A stretch of DNA of 26,336 bases from Synechococcales cyanobacterium PMM_0002 (GCA_949127925.1 CASBQX010000360.1:1-26336); one strand, 5' to 3'. Positions 16,226 to 24,970 are shown, counted from the first letter of the stretch. The notes: generated by a model from the letters alone, not told the origin. A program made the numbers and translations.

Positions 16226-17446
16226 TTAGCCTGCCATGTGGATTTCTCCTAGAAGCGCAGGTTGTTGGGCACCTGTCACCTCCGGCAAATTACCGGGAAC
16301 ACCATGCATCCTCCAATACGCTAACACTGCGAAGGCGATCGCCTCCTTAAAATCGGCATTTAGCCCAGCGTCATCGGTGGTCAAGACTACACTGGGACTG
16401 AGCAGTGTCTGTAACCGCTGCATTAGGTAGCGATTGCGACTGCCGCCGCCGCAGATCAGCACCTGATCTGGCATTTGGGGGAGGAACGTGTGGTAGCTAT
16501 GGGCGATCGCAGCTGCCGTCAGTTCGGTGAGGGTGGCTAGCAGGTCGGCTGAGCTGAGGGTGGCGGCTGTGGCATCTAGGGCGCACTGATCCCAATACGC
16601 CTGACCAAATAGCTCTCTGCCCGTCGATTTGGGCGGCGGTTGGTAAAAAAAATCGTGCTGTAGCCAATGGGCGACGAGCGATTGATCCGGTGTTCCCGAT
16701 GCTGCCCAGCTGCCGTCTTGATCGTAGGATTGGGTGCCCTCAGAGAGCTGATGCACTGCCAGATCGAGCAGCGCGTTGCCAGGGCCGGTATCCCAACCCA
16801 CAATCTGAGATGAAGAGATCGGACTTTGCCCATGCCGCTGCGGTTGAGCAGGCAGGTAGGTGACGTTGCCAATGCCGCCAATATTTTGGATACAGCGGCT
16901 GAGGGTGGGATGTCCTAGCAGGCAGGCATCAATCGGAGATACCAAGGGTGCCCCTTGGCCACCTGCCGCAATGTCTGCTGCTCTAAAGTTGCTAATGGTG
17001 GAAATGCCCGTCAAGCTGGCGATTAGCGCACCCCTTCCGAGCTGTAGGCTATAGCCCAAGGGGAAGGGAGGGGAGATAGCTTGCTGCTGCGTAGCAGTAG
17101 GAGGAAGAGACAGAGATGAATCAGCCGATATGGGTTGAGGTGGTTTGTGGAAGACGGTTTGGCCGTGGGAGCCGATCAGGGTGGCGGTGGGATGGGTGGC
17201 TTGGATCTGTAAGGCAGCTTGGGCAAACTGATGGGCGATCGCGTCATCAAGTTCGGCAAATTCGGCCATCGATAGGGGCTTGCCGGCGCATACGTCGAGA
17301 ATGTGCGATCGCAAGCTGGCTGGATAGGGATAGGTGGCTCCGGTTAGCAGTTCAACGCTAATAGCAGTACCGTCTCCGGTAATGTCTACCAGAGCGGCAT
17401 CAACGCCATCGACTGAGGTGCCGCTGATTAAACCAATGACTTGCAT
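16226..17446 (-). CDS. anmK: Anhydro-N-acetylmuramic acid kinase
   Basis: A 406-residue sugar kinase of the ASKHA fold that phosphorylates and ring-opens 1,6-anhydroMurNAc released in peptidoglycan turnover, giving MurNAc-6-P. Diagnostic segments are ISGTSVDGVDAALVD (residues 7-21), GSHGQTVFHKPP, NIGGIGNVTYLP, GWDTGPGNALLDLAV and VLICGGGSRNRYLMQRL. It is somewhat longer than the E. coli enzyme because of loop insertions. Its ATG lies 9 bases after the ktrA stop, and the TGAGGA ribosome binding site includes the ktrA stop codon, so translation is probably coupled. It is the third gene of a ktrB-ktrA-anmK run. Confidence 0.94.
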   Translation of the reverse strand: MQVIGLISGTSVDGVDAALVDITGDGTAISVELLTGATYPYPASLRSHILDVCAGKPLSMAEFAELDDAIAHQFAQAALQIQATHPTATLIGSHGQTVFHKPPQPISADSSLSLPPTATQQQAISPPFPLGYSLQLGRGALIASLTGISTISNFRAADIAAGGQGAPLVSPIDACLLGHPTLSRCIQNIGGIGNVTYLPAQPQRHGQSPISSSQIVGWDTGPGNALLDLAVHQLSEGTQSYDQDGSWAASGTPDQSLVAHWLQHDFFYQPPPKSTGRELFGQAYWDQCALDATAATLSSADLLATLTELTAAAIAHSYHTFLPQMPDQVLICGGGSRNRYLMQRLQTLLSPSVVLTTDDAGLNADFKEAIAFAVLAYWRMHGVPGNLPEVTGAQQPALLGEIHMAG

Positions 17447-17455
17447 GGATCATCC

Positions 17456-18151
17456 TCAAACGGGTAGCTGATCGATGCTTTTGTTAGCACCAATCACGAC
17501 AATCATTTCGCCTTTCCTCAGCCGCAGTGAGGGGCTAGGCGTCACTTCTAGTTTTCCGCCCTGAGACACGGCTAGCAAGTTGACGCCGTAGCGCGATCGC
17601 AGCTCAAGTTCCACAATCGTTTTTTCTTCAAAGACGTGGGGTACCACCATTTCTACAATACTGGTGTCTGGGTCAAGCTCAAACCGTTCTAAAATGCCGG
17701 GACGGGTGAGGGTACGAGCCAGCGCACAGCCCATTTCATGCTCTGGAAACACGACTTGGTCGGCACCTACTCGTTTGAGCAGCTTGCCGTGAATTTCGGT
17801 TGAGGCTTTGGCGACTACATGGGGAACGCCACCTTCCTTCACGTTGAGTGTGGTGATGATGCTCTCTTGGATATAGTTCCCAATGGCCACAATTACCGTG
17901 TCAAATTCAAAAATCCCCGACTCTTTTAGGGCACCTGGATCGGTTGAATCTAGAGCTAACGAGTGAGACACAATGTGGTCGGTTAGCGCCTGTGCCACCA
18001 ATCGATCATCGGAATCAATGCCTAGGACTTCGTAGCCCAAATTGTGTAACGTTTGACACACGGCTCGCCCAAACCGCCCCAGTCCAATGACGGCAAACTG
18101 CTTGCTTCCCGTACGCAGTCCACGAAAAAATCCCAGAGACGGCAAATTCAC
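17456..18151 (-). CDS. ktrA: Potassium transport regulatory subunit KtrA (TrkA/RCK family)
   Basis: A 231-residue cytoplasmic RCK protein. The TrkA-N Rossmann domain starts FAVIGLGRFGRAVCQ (GLGRFG at 23-28) with acidic residues Asp46/Asp48 ending strand 2. A TrkA-C domain covers about 150-231 (LELRSRYGVNLLAVSQGG ... KGEMIVVIG). It gates the KtrB channel in response to bound nucleotide. The start is GTG: GGGAG lies 7 bases upstream, which supports it. It lies 238 bases downstream of ktrB, with no gene in the gap, and just ahead of anmK. Confidence 0.93.
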   Translation of the reverse strand: MNLPSLGFFRGLRTGSKQFAVIGLGRFGRAVCQTLHNLGYEVLGIDSDDRLVAQALTDHIVSHSLALDSTDPGALKESGIFEFDTVIVAIGNYIQESIITTLNVKEGGVPHVVAKASTEIHGKLLKRVGADQVVFPEHEMGCALARTLTRPGILERFELDPDTSIVEMVVPHVFEEKTIVELELRSRYGVNLLAVSQGGKLEVTPSPSLRLRKGEMIVVIGANKSIDQLPV

Positions 18152-18389
18152 AACAGGTCTCCCAAATCAGATAATCTTAAATGCAAATTAAACTCTAACG
18201 CTTGCCAGATGACTGGGTATCTCAGACCAATACGCTTCATTTAACTTAGCAGGGTCTTACCCCGGTTTATCACTTCGTTAAGAAAAATTAAAAGGGCTAG
18301 CGGTTATTTATTTCTGTGTAATCAATGGACAGATGACTGTTTGCCCTCACCGATCAACTATGACTATGATTCACAGCTGGACCGCGATT

Positions 18390-19724
18390 TTAACCTACCA
18401 AAAGGTTCTCTTCTGGATAATCGATGGACGTGGGCTTGGGATCGCCCAATAACGACGACATGAGCAGCAAAATACCAACCCGACCGACGTACATGGTCAA
18501 GACCAGTATGAGCTTGGCGGCAGTAGAAATGCTAGCTGTAATGCCTGTTGACAGCCCAACTGTGCCGAAGGCCGATACGGCCTCAAACAAAATTCGGGTG
18601 AACTCGACGCCTGGATCGCTTAAGGTAATTAGCACAGTTGCGATAATTACCGTCATCATGGAGCCGAAGACCACTCCAACTGCTTTTAAAACTAGCGTGT
18701 TAGGAATTTGGCGCTGATAGCAACGTACTTCATCTTTCCCTTGCAGCACAGCTTTTGTGCAATTCAACAAAACCCGAAACGTGGTGGTTTTAATCCCGCC
18801 GCCTGTGCTGCCAGGGCTAGCTCCAATAAACATCAGAGCAGTTGTAATAAACAGTCCGGCGGTGGTCATTTTGCCGTAGTCGATCGTATTAAACCCAGCC
18901 GTTCTGGGAGTGACTGACATAAACCAGGCGGCTAGGAGCTGATCGCTGGGGCTAAAGTTGGCGATCGTATCGGGATTGCGGGATTCTGCGACTAAAAATG
19001 CCAAAATTCCTAGCCCCAGCAGGACGAAGGTGGTGCTGGTAACAATTTTGAAGTTGAGTGAAAACACCTGGCGTGTGGGCTTTCGAGCTAAGCGATCGCG
19101 CCCCCACAGGTAGAACTCCATCATCACCTGATAGCCAATGCCTCCGAGGATGATTAACAGCCCTACAATCAGGTTAATGGGCACCGACTTGGCGTAGCCC
19201 ATTAGGCTATCTTTAAATAGGCTAAACCCGGCATTGTTAAAGGCGCTGACGCTGTGGAATATCGCTAGCCATAGGGCACGGGTGGGGGGATATTCCTGCC
19301 GAAATACCAAAAACATCAGAATTGCTCCTGTCAGCTCCAACAGCAGCGTTAGGGCAATAATTGATTTGACTAGCTGCAACGCCCCAGACATGCCCTGGAT
19401 ATCTAAGGACTGCTGAATGGCGACCTTCTCACGTAGGCCAAACTTGCGCCCTACTAAGATTAGTAAGAGCGTGGTTGCCGTCATGTAGCCCAGTCCGCCT
19501 ACCTGCACCAAAAGTACAATAAAGAGCTGCCCCCAAAATGAGAAATAGGTGCCGGTGTCTTCTACGGCTAGCCCTGTGACACAGACTGCCGATGTGGTTG
19601 TGAATAATGCCGTGACTGGGTTGCCCCATTCACCACTTTGAATCGAGATGGGCAACAGCAGCAGCAGCGTCCCAATCGCAATCACTGCCAAAAAACCTAA
19701 GCAAATTGTTCGTGGAACTGTCAT
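18390..19724 (-). CDS. ktrB: Potassium (Na-dependent) uptake channel subunit KtrB
   Basis: A 444-residue membrane protein of the TrkH/KtrB family with four M1-P-M2 repeats. The four filter loops are visible with their glycines: AVCVTGL (Gly51), AFNNAGF (Gly166), RTAGFNT (Gly277) and FGTVGLS (Gly390). The flexible loop in the third repeat, GASPGSTGGGIKTTT (301-315), is also present. It works with KtrA, and in cyanobacteria the system supports osmotic adaptation. The gene diverges from the methyltransferase gene with only 69 bases between starts, so the two promoters must overlap or lie back to back. Confidence 0.94.
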   Translation of the reverse strand: MTVPRTICLGFLAVIAIGTLLLLLPISIQSGEWGNPVTALFTTTSAVCVTGLAVEDTGTYFSFWGQLFIVLLVQVGGLGYMTATTLLLILVGRKFGLREKVAIQQSLDIQGMSGALQLVKSIIALTLLLELTGAILMFLVFRQEYPPTRALWLAIFHSVSAFNNAGFSLFKDSLMGYAKSVPINLIVGLLIILGGIGYQVMMEFYLWGRDRLARKPTRQVFSLNFKIVTSTTFVLLGLGILAFLVAESRNPDTIANFSPSDQLLAAWFMSVTPRTAGFNTIDYGKMTTAGLFITTALMFIGASPGSTGGGIKTTTFRVLLNCTKAVLQGKDEVRCYQRQIPNTLVLKAVGVVFGSMMTVIIATVLITLSDPGVEFTRILFEAVSAFGTVGLSTGITASISTAAKLILVLTMYVGRVGILLLMSSLLGDPKPTSIDYPEENLLVG

Positions 19725-19793
19725 GAGCTAGGTAAGATAAACGGGACTCGTGCCACAACATTACAATCCTTTCTAAAAGATTATCCCCAACCT

Positions 19794-20648
19794 ATGACTG
19801 CATCGCTACAACAAGATATCCAAAAATTCTACGACGCGTCCTCGGGTTTGTGGGAAAGCATTTGGGGAGAACACATGCACCACGGCTATTACGGGGTGGA
19901 CGGGGGCGATCGCAAAGAGCGCCGACAGGCTCAAATTGACCTAATCGAAGAATTTTTGCGTTGGGGTGATGTGCAGCAGGCCAGCGATATTTTGGACGTG
20001 GGCTGTGGGATTGGCGGCAGTTCGCTTTATTTGGCCGAAAAATTCAACGCAAATGCCACGGGGATCACCCTCAGCCCCGTCCAGGCCGATCGCGCCACTG
20101 AACGAGCACAGGCCGCAGGGTTGCAAACCCGCGCCCAGTTTCAGGTGGCCGATGCCCTGCATATGCCCTTTGCCGATGCCTCCTTTGACCTGGTCTGGTC
20201 GATGGAGAGCGGCGAACACATGCCCGACAAAGTGCAGTTTCTGCAAGAATGCCACCGGGTGCTCAAACCGGGCGGCATGTTTTTGATGGCGACCTGGTGC
20301 CATCGCCCCACTACTCCCCAAACCCCTCTCACTGCTGACGAACAGGCCCACTTAGAAAAGATCTATCGGGTTTATTGCCTGCCCTATGTGATTTCTTTGC
20401 CAGAGTATGAGGCGATCGCCCAATCGCTTCAGTTCCAGGCTCTTCGTACCGACGACTGGTCTAAGGCCGTTGCGCCGTTCTGGGATGTGGTGATCGACTC
20501 TGCCATTACCCCTGCTGCCGTTTTCGGCCTGCTCCGTTCTGGCTGGACTACGATTCAAGCTGCCCTGTCGCTGGGCTTGATGCAGCAGGGCTATAAGCGG
20601 GGGCTGATTCGGTTTGGGGTGATGGTGGGGAGAAAGGATGAGGGATGA
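19794..20648 (+). CDS. SAM-dependent methyltransferase, gamma-tocopherol methyltransferase-like
   Basis: A 284-residue class I methyltransferase. Motif I ILDVGCGIGG is at 66-75, followed by an acidic post-I region, FDLVWSMESGEHMPDK (motif II area) and LKPGGMFLMATW. The family-specific start (FYDASSGLWESIWGEHMHHGYY) and FGLLRSGWTTIQAALSLGLM match what I remember of the Anabaena gamma-tocopherol methyltransferase, which methylates gamma- to alpha-tocopherol. A different prenylquinone or chlorophyll-pathway substrate remains possible. The last residues (KDEG) and the TGA stop are encoded by the heptamer repeat that begins at 20636, so the native C-terminus has been replaced or extended slightly. 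Confidence 0.85.
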   Translation: MTASLQQDIQKFYDASSGLWESIWGEHMHHGYYGVDGGDRKERRQAQIDLIEEFLRWGDVQQASDILDVGCGIGGSSLYLAEKFNANATGITLSPVQADRATERAQAAGLQTRAQFQVADALHMPFADASFDLVWSMESGEHMPDKVQFLQECHRVLKPGGMFLMATWCHRPTTPQTPLTADEQAHLEKIYRVYCLPYVISLPEYEAIAQSLQFQALRTDDWSKAVAPFWDVVIDSAITPAAVFGLLRSGWTTIQAALSLGLMQQGYKRGLIRFGVMVGRKDEG

Positions 20649-20722
20649 AGGATGAGGGATGAGGGATGAAGGATGAGGGATGTTCGGCTTTGCCGTTCGC
20701 GAAGCGTAGGATGAGGGATGAA
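20636..20722 (+). repeat. Heptamer tandem repeat (GGATGAR) with palindromic insert
   Basis: Six consecutive heptamers GGATGAG/GGATGAA fill 20636-20677, followed by a partial unit (20678-20682). After a 26-base insert (20683-20708), two more units occupy 20709-20722. The insert contains the hairpin CGGC-TTT-GCCG (20685-20695) and the palindrome TTCGCGAA (20696-20703). It resembles the short tandemly repeated repetitive (STRR) elements of filamentous cyanobacteria. The first units overlap the end of the methyltransferase gene, including its stop. Confidence 0.85.
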
Positions 20723-20772
20723 TGGACAGTGTTTCATTTTAAGCAAATTATTAAACTCTTAGCCTAACCTCC

Positions 20773-21873
20773 ATGTCTACTTCCATTGGTGTTGCCGTCA
20801 TCGGTACTGGCTTCGGCCAAAAGATTCATATTCCTGGCTTGCAGGCGCATCCTCGGACTCGGGTGGTGGCGGTGCAGCATCGGGATTTGGCCAAGGCGCA
20901 GGCGATCGCCCACGCTCACAGCATTCCCCACGCCTGCCAAACGGTAGACGAAACTGTGGCGCTGCCCCAGGTGCAAGCGGTGAGTATTTCGACGCCGCCA
21001 TTTTTGCACTATGAGCAGGCACGGCTGGTGTTGGCGGCGGGTAAGCATTTGCTGTTGGAAAAGCCGACCACGATAACGGTGCAGGAAGCAGAAGCATTGC
21101 AGCAACTGGCGATCGCCCATCACTCAATTACAGCGCTCGATTTTGAATTTCGGTTTGTGCCAGCTTGGATGCGACTGGCAGAGCTGCTGGCCGAGGGCTA
21201 TGTCGGGCACAAGCGGCTGGTGAAGGTCGATTGGCTGGTGCTGGGACGCGCCGATGCTAGCCGTCCGTGGAATTGGTATGCCCGTAAAGATCAAGGCGGT
21301 GGAGCGCTGGGTGCCCTCGGTTCTCACACGTTTGATTATCTGATCTGGCTATTTGGCGGCGTGCAAGGACTGAGCGGTCGCCTCAGCACTACGATCCCCA
21401 CCCGGCCTGACCCGGCAACAGGCGAGCTAAAGCCAGTCGATTCGGACGATACCTGTAGCATTGCCCTAGAGCTGAGCGATGGTACTCCCTGCCAGGTGAC
21501 GCTGAGTACTGTGACCTATCAGGGGCGGGGGCATTGGCTGGAAGTGTATGGCGATAGCGGCACGCTAATTTTGGGCAGCGACCACCAAAGCGACTATGTG
21601 CATGGGTTTAAGCTGTGGGCAGCTTCGGCGGGGCAGCCCCTGGTGGAACTAGAGATTCCTGAACGCCTTGCCTTCCCTCAAACCTATGCCGACGGTCGCC
21701 TTGCTCCGTTTATCCGAGTAGTAGACAATTGGGTCAACGCCATCGATCAAGGGCAGGCGATCGCCCCTTCCCTGGCAGATGGGATCAACTCCCAACGGCT
21801 GATTGACTTAACGCACCAGTCTCACCAGTCTGGCTGCTGGATCGACGTCCCCCAACCAGGACGAAACCTATGA
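20773..21873 (+). CDS. Gfo/Idh/MocA family NAD(P)-dependent oxidoreductase
   Basis: A 366-residue oxidoreductase. The N-terminal Rossmann domain has VAVIGTGFGQKIHIPGL (GTGFG at 11-15), and the family's EKP motif is LLLEKPTTI (Glu96-Lys97-Pro98). The C-terminal alpha/beta domain contains the GGGALGALGSHTFDYLIWLFG helix with the conserved Gly-Gly and His. These enzymes oxidise or reduce sugars, inositol and similar molecules; the substrate cannot be read from sequence. It does not look like the shorter biliverdin reductase BvdR. Its stop overlaps the next ATG (ATGA), implying translational coupling with the ABM-RNase III gene. Confidence 0.9.
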   Translation: MSTSIGVAVIGTGFGQKIHIPGLQAHPRTRVVAVQHRDLAKAQAIAHAHSIPHACQTVDETVALPQVQAVSISTPPFLHYEQARLVLAAGKHLLLEKPTTITVQEAEALQQLAIAHHSITALDFEFRFVPAWMRLAELLAEGYVGHKRLVKVDWLVLGRADASRPWNWYARKDQGGGALGALGSHTFDYLIWLFGGVQGLSGRLSTTIPTRPDPATGELKPVDSDDTCSIALELSDGTPCQVTLSTVTYQGRGHWLEVYGDSGTLILGSDHQSDYVHGFKLWAASAGQPLVELEIPERLAFPQTYADGRLAPFIRVVDNWVNAIDQGQAIAPSLADGINSQRLIDLTHQSHQSGCWIDVPQPGRNL

Positions 21874-22868
21874 TTCTTGAAGCGGTGGCGCTACAGGTTA
21901 AACCCGGCTTGGAGGACGAGTTTGAAGCCGCTTTTCGGCAGGCATCTAGTTTAGTTGCCTCCATTCGAGGGTACCTGTCCCATGACCTGCATCGCTGCCT
22001 GGAAGTGCAGGGCAAATATTTATTGCTGGTGCAATGGGAAACCCTGGAGGCGCACACGATTGGATTTAGGCGATCGCCCCAATATCAGCAGTGGAAGGCG
22101 CTGCTGCACCACTTTTATGATCCCTTTCCAGGCGTAGAGCACTTTGAACCGGTGATATTAGTTGAGAGCCGCGATCGCCAGACACCTATGCATCCACTCC
22201 TAGAATTTCGCGACGAAACCCGATTGCGACAGGCGCTAACACATTGCTCTTACCTCAACGAAAACCCAGGCGAAACTGAGGATAATGAACGGCTAGAATT
22301 TTTGGGCGATGCGCTGCTGACGTTTTTAAGTGCAGAGTATTTGTATCGGTGCGACCCGGCCATGGCTGAAGACGAGATGACTCGACGGCGATCGGCACTG
22401 GTCAACGAGCAGCAGCTGGCTCAGTTTGCGATCGCCGTTGGTTTAGACGTGCGGCTGCGGCTGAGCAAAGGGGCGGCTCAAGAGGGGGGATACACCAACG
22501 AAAATCTGCTGAGCAGTGCCTTTGAGGCCGTCGTGGGAGCCTATTATCTCGACCAGGGTGACATTGAGGCCGTGCGCCCTCTGGTGGAGGAGTTGTTTAT
22601 CTCGGTGTCGGAAACGCTGGTGATGTCTGGGTCGATCATTGACGCCAAAAACCGCCTGCAAGAATGGGTGCATCTGCATGTGGGTGCTATCACTCCCGTT
22701 TATGCCACAGTCAAAAGTGGTGGGCTGGATCACGCTCCTGAGTTTGCTGCCAAGGTGCATATAGCCGATCGCCTCGTCGGAGAAGGCTGGGGGCGCAGTA
22801 AAAAAGAGGCCGAAAAGCAGGCGGCAGAAGATGCGCTAGCCCGACTGAAGCAGCGGGGATTGCTCTAA
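21870..22868 (+). CDS. rnc: ABM-domain / ribonuclease III fusion protein
   Basis: One 332-residue open frame joins two unrelated parts. Residues 1-96 form an ABM-like domain (ferredoxin-like; MILEAVALQVKPGLEDEFEA, LLLVQWETLEAH, SPQYQQW). Residues 107-330 are a whole RNase III: NERLEFLGDA at 139-148 with metal ligands Glu140/Glu143/Asp147, Glu219 of the second site, and a C-terminal double-stranded-RNA-binding domain (258-330, with KKEAEKQAAEDAL). Asp at the position of E. coli Asp114 is Ser216 here. The linker is about 10 residues. An internal ATG at 22188 (Met107) could give RNase III alone, but no good ribosome binding site precedes it. RNase III cuts double-stranded RNA in rRNA maturation and mRNA decay. 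The ABM part could be a former separate gene that lost its stop. Confidence 0.85.
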   Translation: MILEAVALQVKPGLEDEFEAAFRQASSLVASIRGYLSHDLHRCLEVQGKYLLLVQWETLEAHTIGFRRSPQYQQWKALLHHFYDPFPGVEHFEPVILVESRDRQTPMHPLLEFRDETRLRQALTHCSYLNENPGETEDNERLEFLGDALLTFLSAEYLYRCDPAMAEDEMTRRRSALVNEQQLAQFAIAVGLDVRLRLSKGAAQEGGYTNENLLSSAFEAVVGAYYLDQGDIEAVRPLVEELFISVSETLVMSGSIIDAKNRLQEWVHLHVGAITPVYATVKSGGLDHAPEFAAKVHIADRLVGEGWGRSKKEAEKQAAEDALARLKQRGLL

Positions 22869-22886
22869 ATAATCTCTAAATAATCT
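22865..22886. repeat. 11-base tandem duplication at the rnc stop codon
   Basis: CTAAATAATCT occurs twice in immediate succession (22865-22875 and 22876-22886). The first copy contains the TAA stop of the fusion gene, so the duplication does not alter the protein. It lies in the 53-base gap between two convergent genes and is probably a slippage product. Confidence 0.7.
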
Positions 22887-22921
22887 GGGGGTTGACACCC
22901 GCGCTATCAATCGTGTGCAGT

Positions 22922-24970
22922 CTAGTTCAAACCGCCTGCAACGTCATTCCAATGGCGCAACAATTCTGCTACCGACCAGGCTTGGGCGATCGCCCCTTGA
23001 GCAGTATGAGGCGCATTGCCATCAAAAATTTCAGAAATCGATCCCAGGCAGACGTCGTGCTCAAAGTGCTCCAGTAAGGGCTGTGGATTCCAGGGCAGCG
23101 GCTCACCTGGGAAAAAGCGAGTCCAACTGCGAATGAACGGGCCAATCAGCCAACTCCAGACCGTGCCTTGATGGTAGGCATGATCGCGGTGGCGGGGATC
23201 GCCAATGTAGCGCCCTACATACTGGGGATCAGCCGGGTCGAGGGAGCGCAAGCCGTAGGGCGTCAGGAGGCGATCGCGCGCGGTTTTTAAAGCTTGCTGA
23301 GCATGGTCTGCCGTAAACCCACAGTGGCTCAGAGATAGGGCAATCACGGCATTGGGACGCACCTGCGAATTGGGAATATCGCCTGGATCAATCAGGTCAT
23401 AAAAATAATTTTGGCGGGCATTCCAAAACTTTTGCAGCGAGCCTCGCACTTGCTCTGCCTGCTGAGCAAAATGACGGGCGTGATTTTCGTAATTGGGCGA
23501 CTCATCTGCTGCCGTCACCTTCTGGCTCAGCCGCTCTGCCCACTGCTGCGCCCAGCACAGGCTGGAATACCACAGCGCATTGATTTCGATCGCCTTACCC
23601 TGCCGGGGTGTTGCCGTTTCGCCATCAACCACCGCATCCATCCAGGTCAGGGCGAAACCGTGAGCTTCCCAGGTGACTAATCCATCCAGCGCGTCAATCC
23701 GGATGTTATAGGAGGTGCCAGTGGCAAAGGATTTGTAAATCCGCCGGACTGTAGGGTATTGAGTGACCAGAAAATCCCAATCTTGGGTGGCCTCCAGGTA
23801 TAGTCCTAGCGTTTCAATCCACCACAGCGCTGCATCAATACTGTTGTAAGCCGGGTGAGCGCCGTTATCGGGAAAGGTATTAGGAATTAATCCACCCTGA
23901 CAATATTTGCTAAACGTCTCCAGCACGCCGCGCGCCAGGTCAAACCGCTTGGTGGCTAGCGCTAAGCCAGGTAGTGCAATCAACGTATCGCGTCCCCAGT
24001 CGCTAAACCAGTGATAGCCTGCAATGACTGTGGGGCCTGCAATCGAGGCGCGGTATGCAATAAACTGATCGCTGGCCTGGAGCAGTTTCTTAAAACAGGT
24101 CGAGTGGGCGGAACTTGGGTTTGACCATAGCGGAGCAAAGATTTTGCTCAGTCGGGCTTGCTCAGCTTGCAGGGCTTGATCAAAGGTGTGATCGGCAGGT
24201 GGGGCAAACGGATATTTAGGATTCGTCAGCCGAACGCGAGCCTCTAGCGTTAGGCTTTCGCCCGGTTGTAGGCTAGCGTTGAGGTATCCGGGGCTATGCA
24301 AGTCTTCGCGATCGCCCAACCCCCGTCGGGTTTCTTGGGGATAGCAATAATTCCAGTACCACACATCATCGGGGTAATAGGTGCCTTTGCTCCAACTCAG
24401 TTGCCAAGACGTGCCCACCCAATGCTTACGCGTCGCTTGCAGCGAGACCCGGTGTGGCTCGACCAGTTGCGAGATTTGCAGGTCTGGGTCGGCGTGTTGC
24501 TGATGATGAAAGTTGCGATCGCCCGTGAGGGGTCGCAAATTGAGCAATGCCGATTCCTGCCCCTCATAGCGATAGCGAATATAAATCTGATGGCGAAACT
24601 GAGGTGCGCCATTAGTGGACTCATCAACCAGCACACCATGTGTCATCATCAGCTGCCGAGTCAGCTGCCAGTCGTCTGTGCCCCAAGTCCAAGTGGGTAC
24701 GGGGTCGGTGTGAAACGATTGCAGCAGCTTATACCCCTGTGGCTCAATGGTGCCGCTGCCCCAGTAGTTTGTGCTCAAGGGGAACCCATGCCCTGCCAGA
24801 TAAAGATGCGCATCGATTCGAGCTAGCAGCAATGTGCGCTGACCCGGTGGGGCGATCGCCGCCACTAACCAACCGTGATAAATCCGGGTGTGGGCATCGC
24901 CTACAGTGCCGCTCGCAAAACTGCCTAATCCATTGGTCAGCAGCCATTCTCGTGTGTCTAGGTCGTTCAT
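22922..24970 (-). CDS. Glycogen debranching enzyme, amylo-alpha-1,6-glucosidase family
   Basis: A protein of about 682 residues. The N-terminal bacterial/archaeal-type GDE domain spans about 10-250 (EWLLTNGLGSFASGTV, YHGWLVAA). The C-terminal (alpha/alpha)6 catalytic domain spans about 290-675, with the hallmark AGYHWFSDWGRDTLIALPG at about 318-336 and the late segment DHAYHQGTVWSWLIGPF. It removes alpha-1,6 branches from glycogen and is distinct from the GlgX/isoamylase type. I chose the ATG at 24970; a TTG directly upstream (24973) would add one Met. It is convergent with the ABM-RNase III gene and no other glycogen gene is nearby. Confidence 0.9.
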   Translation of the reverse strand: MNDLDTREWLLTNGLGSFASGTVGDAHTRIYHGWLVAAIAPPGQRTLLLARIDAHLYLAGHGFPLSTNYWGSGTIEPQGYKLLQSFHTDPVPTWTWGTDDWQLTRQLMMTHGVLVDESTNGAPQFRHQIYIRYRYEGQESALLNLRPLTGDRNFHHQQHADPDLQISQLVEPHRVSLQATRKHWVGTSWQLSWSKGTYYPDDVWYWNYCYPQETRRGLGDREDLHSPGYLNASLQPGESLTLEARVRLTNPKYPFAPPADHTFDQALQAEQARLSKIFAPLWSNPSSAHSTCFKKLLQASDQFIAYRASIAGPTVIAGYHWFSDWGRDTLIALPGLALATKRFDLARGVLETFSKYCQGGLIPNTFPDNGAHPAYNSIDAALWWIETLGLYLEATQDWDFLVTQYPTVRRIYKSFATGTSYNIRIDALDGLVTWEAHGFALTWMDAVVDGETATPRQGKAIEINALWYSSLCWAQQWAERLSQKVTAADESPNYENHARHFAQQAEQVRGSLQKFWNARQNYFYDLIDPGDIPNSQVRPNAVIALSLSHCGFTADHAQQALKTARDRLLTPYGLRSLDPADPQYVGRYIGDPRHRDHAYHQGTVWSWLIGPFIRSWTRFFPGEPLPWNPQPLLEHFEHDVCLGSISEIFDGNAPHTAQGAIAQAWSVAELLRHWNDVAGGLN

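Noticed and set aside
20636..20722. Repeat array as a CRISPR
   Set aside because: The units are 7 bases long and contiguous, without spacers or cas genes.
24296..24826. 176-codon plus-strand open frame
   Set aside because: Lies wholly antisense within the debranching enzyme gene, whose minus-strand product has clear family motifs.
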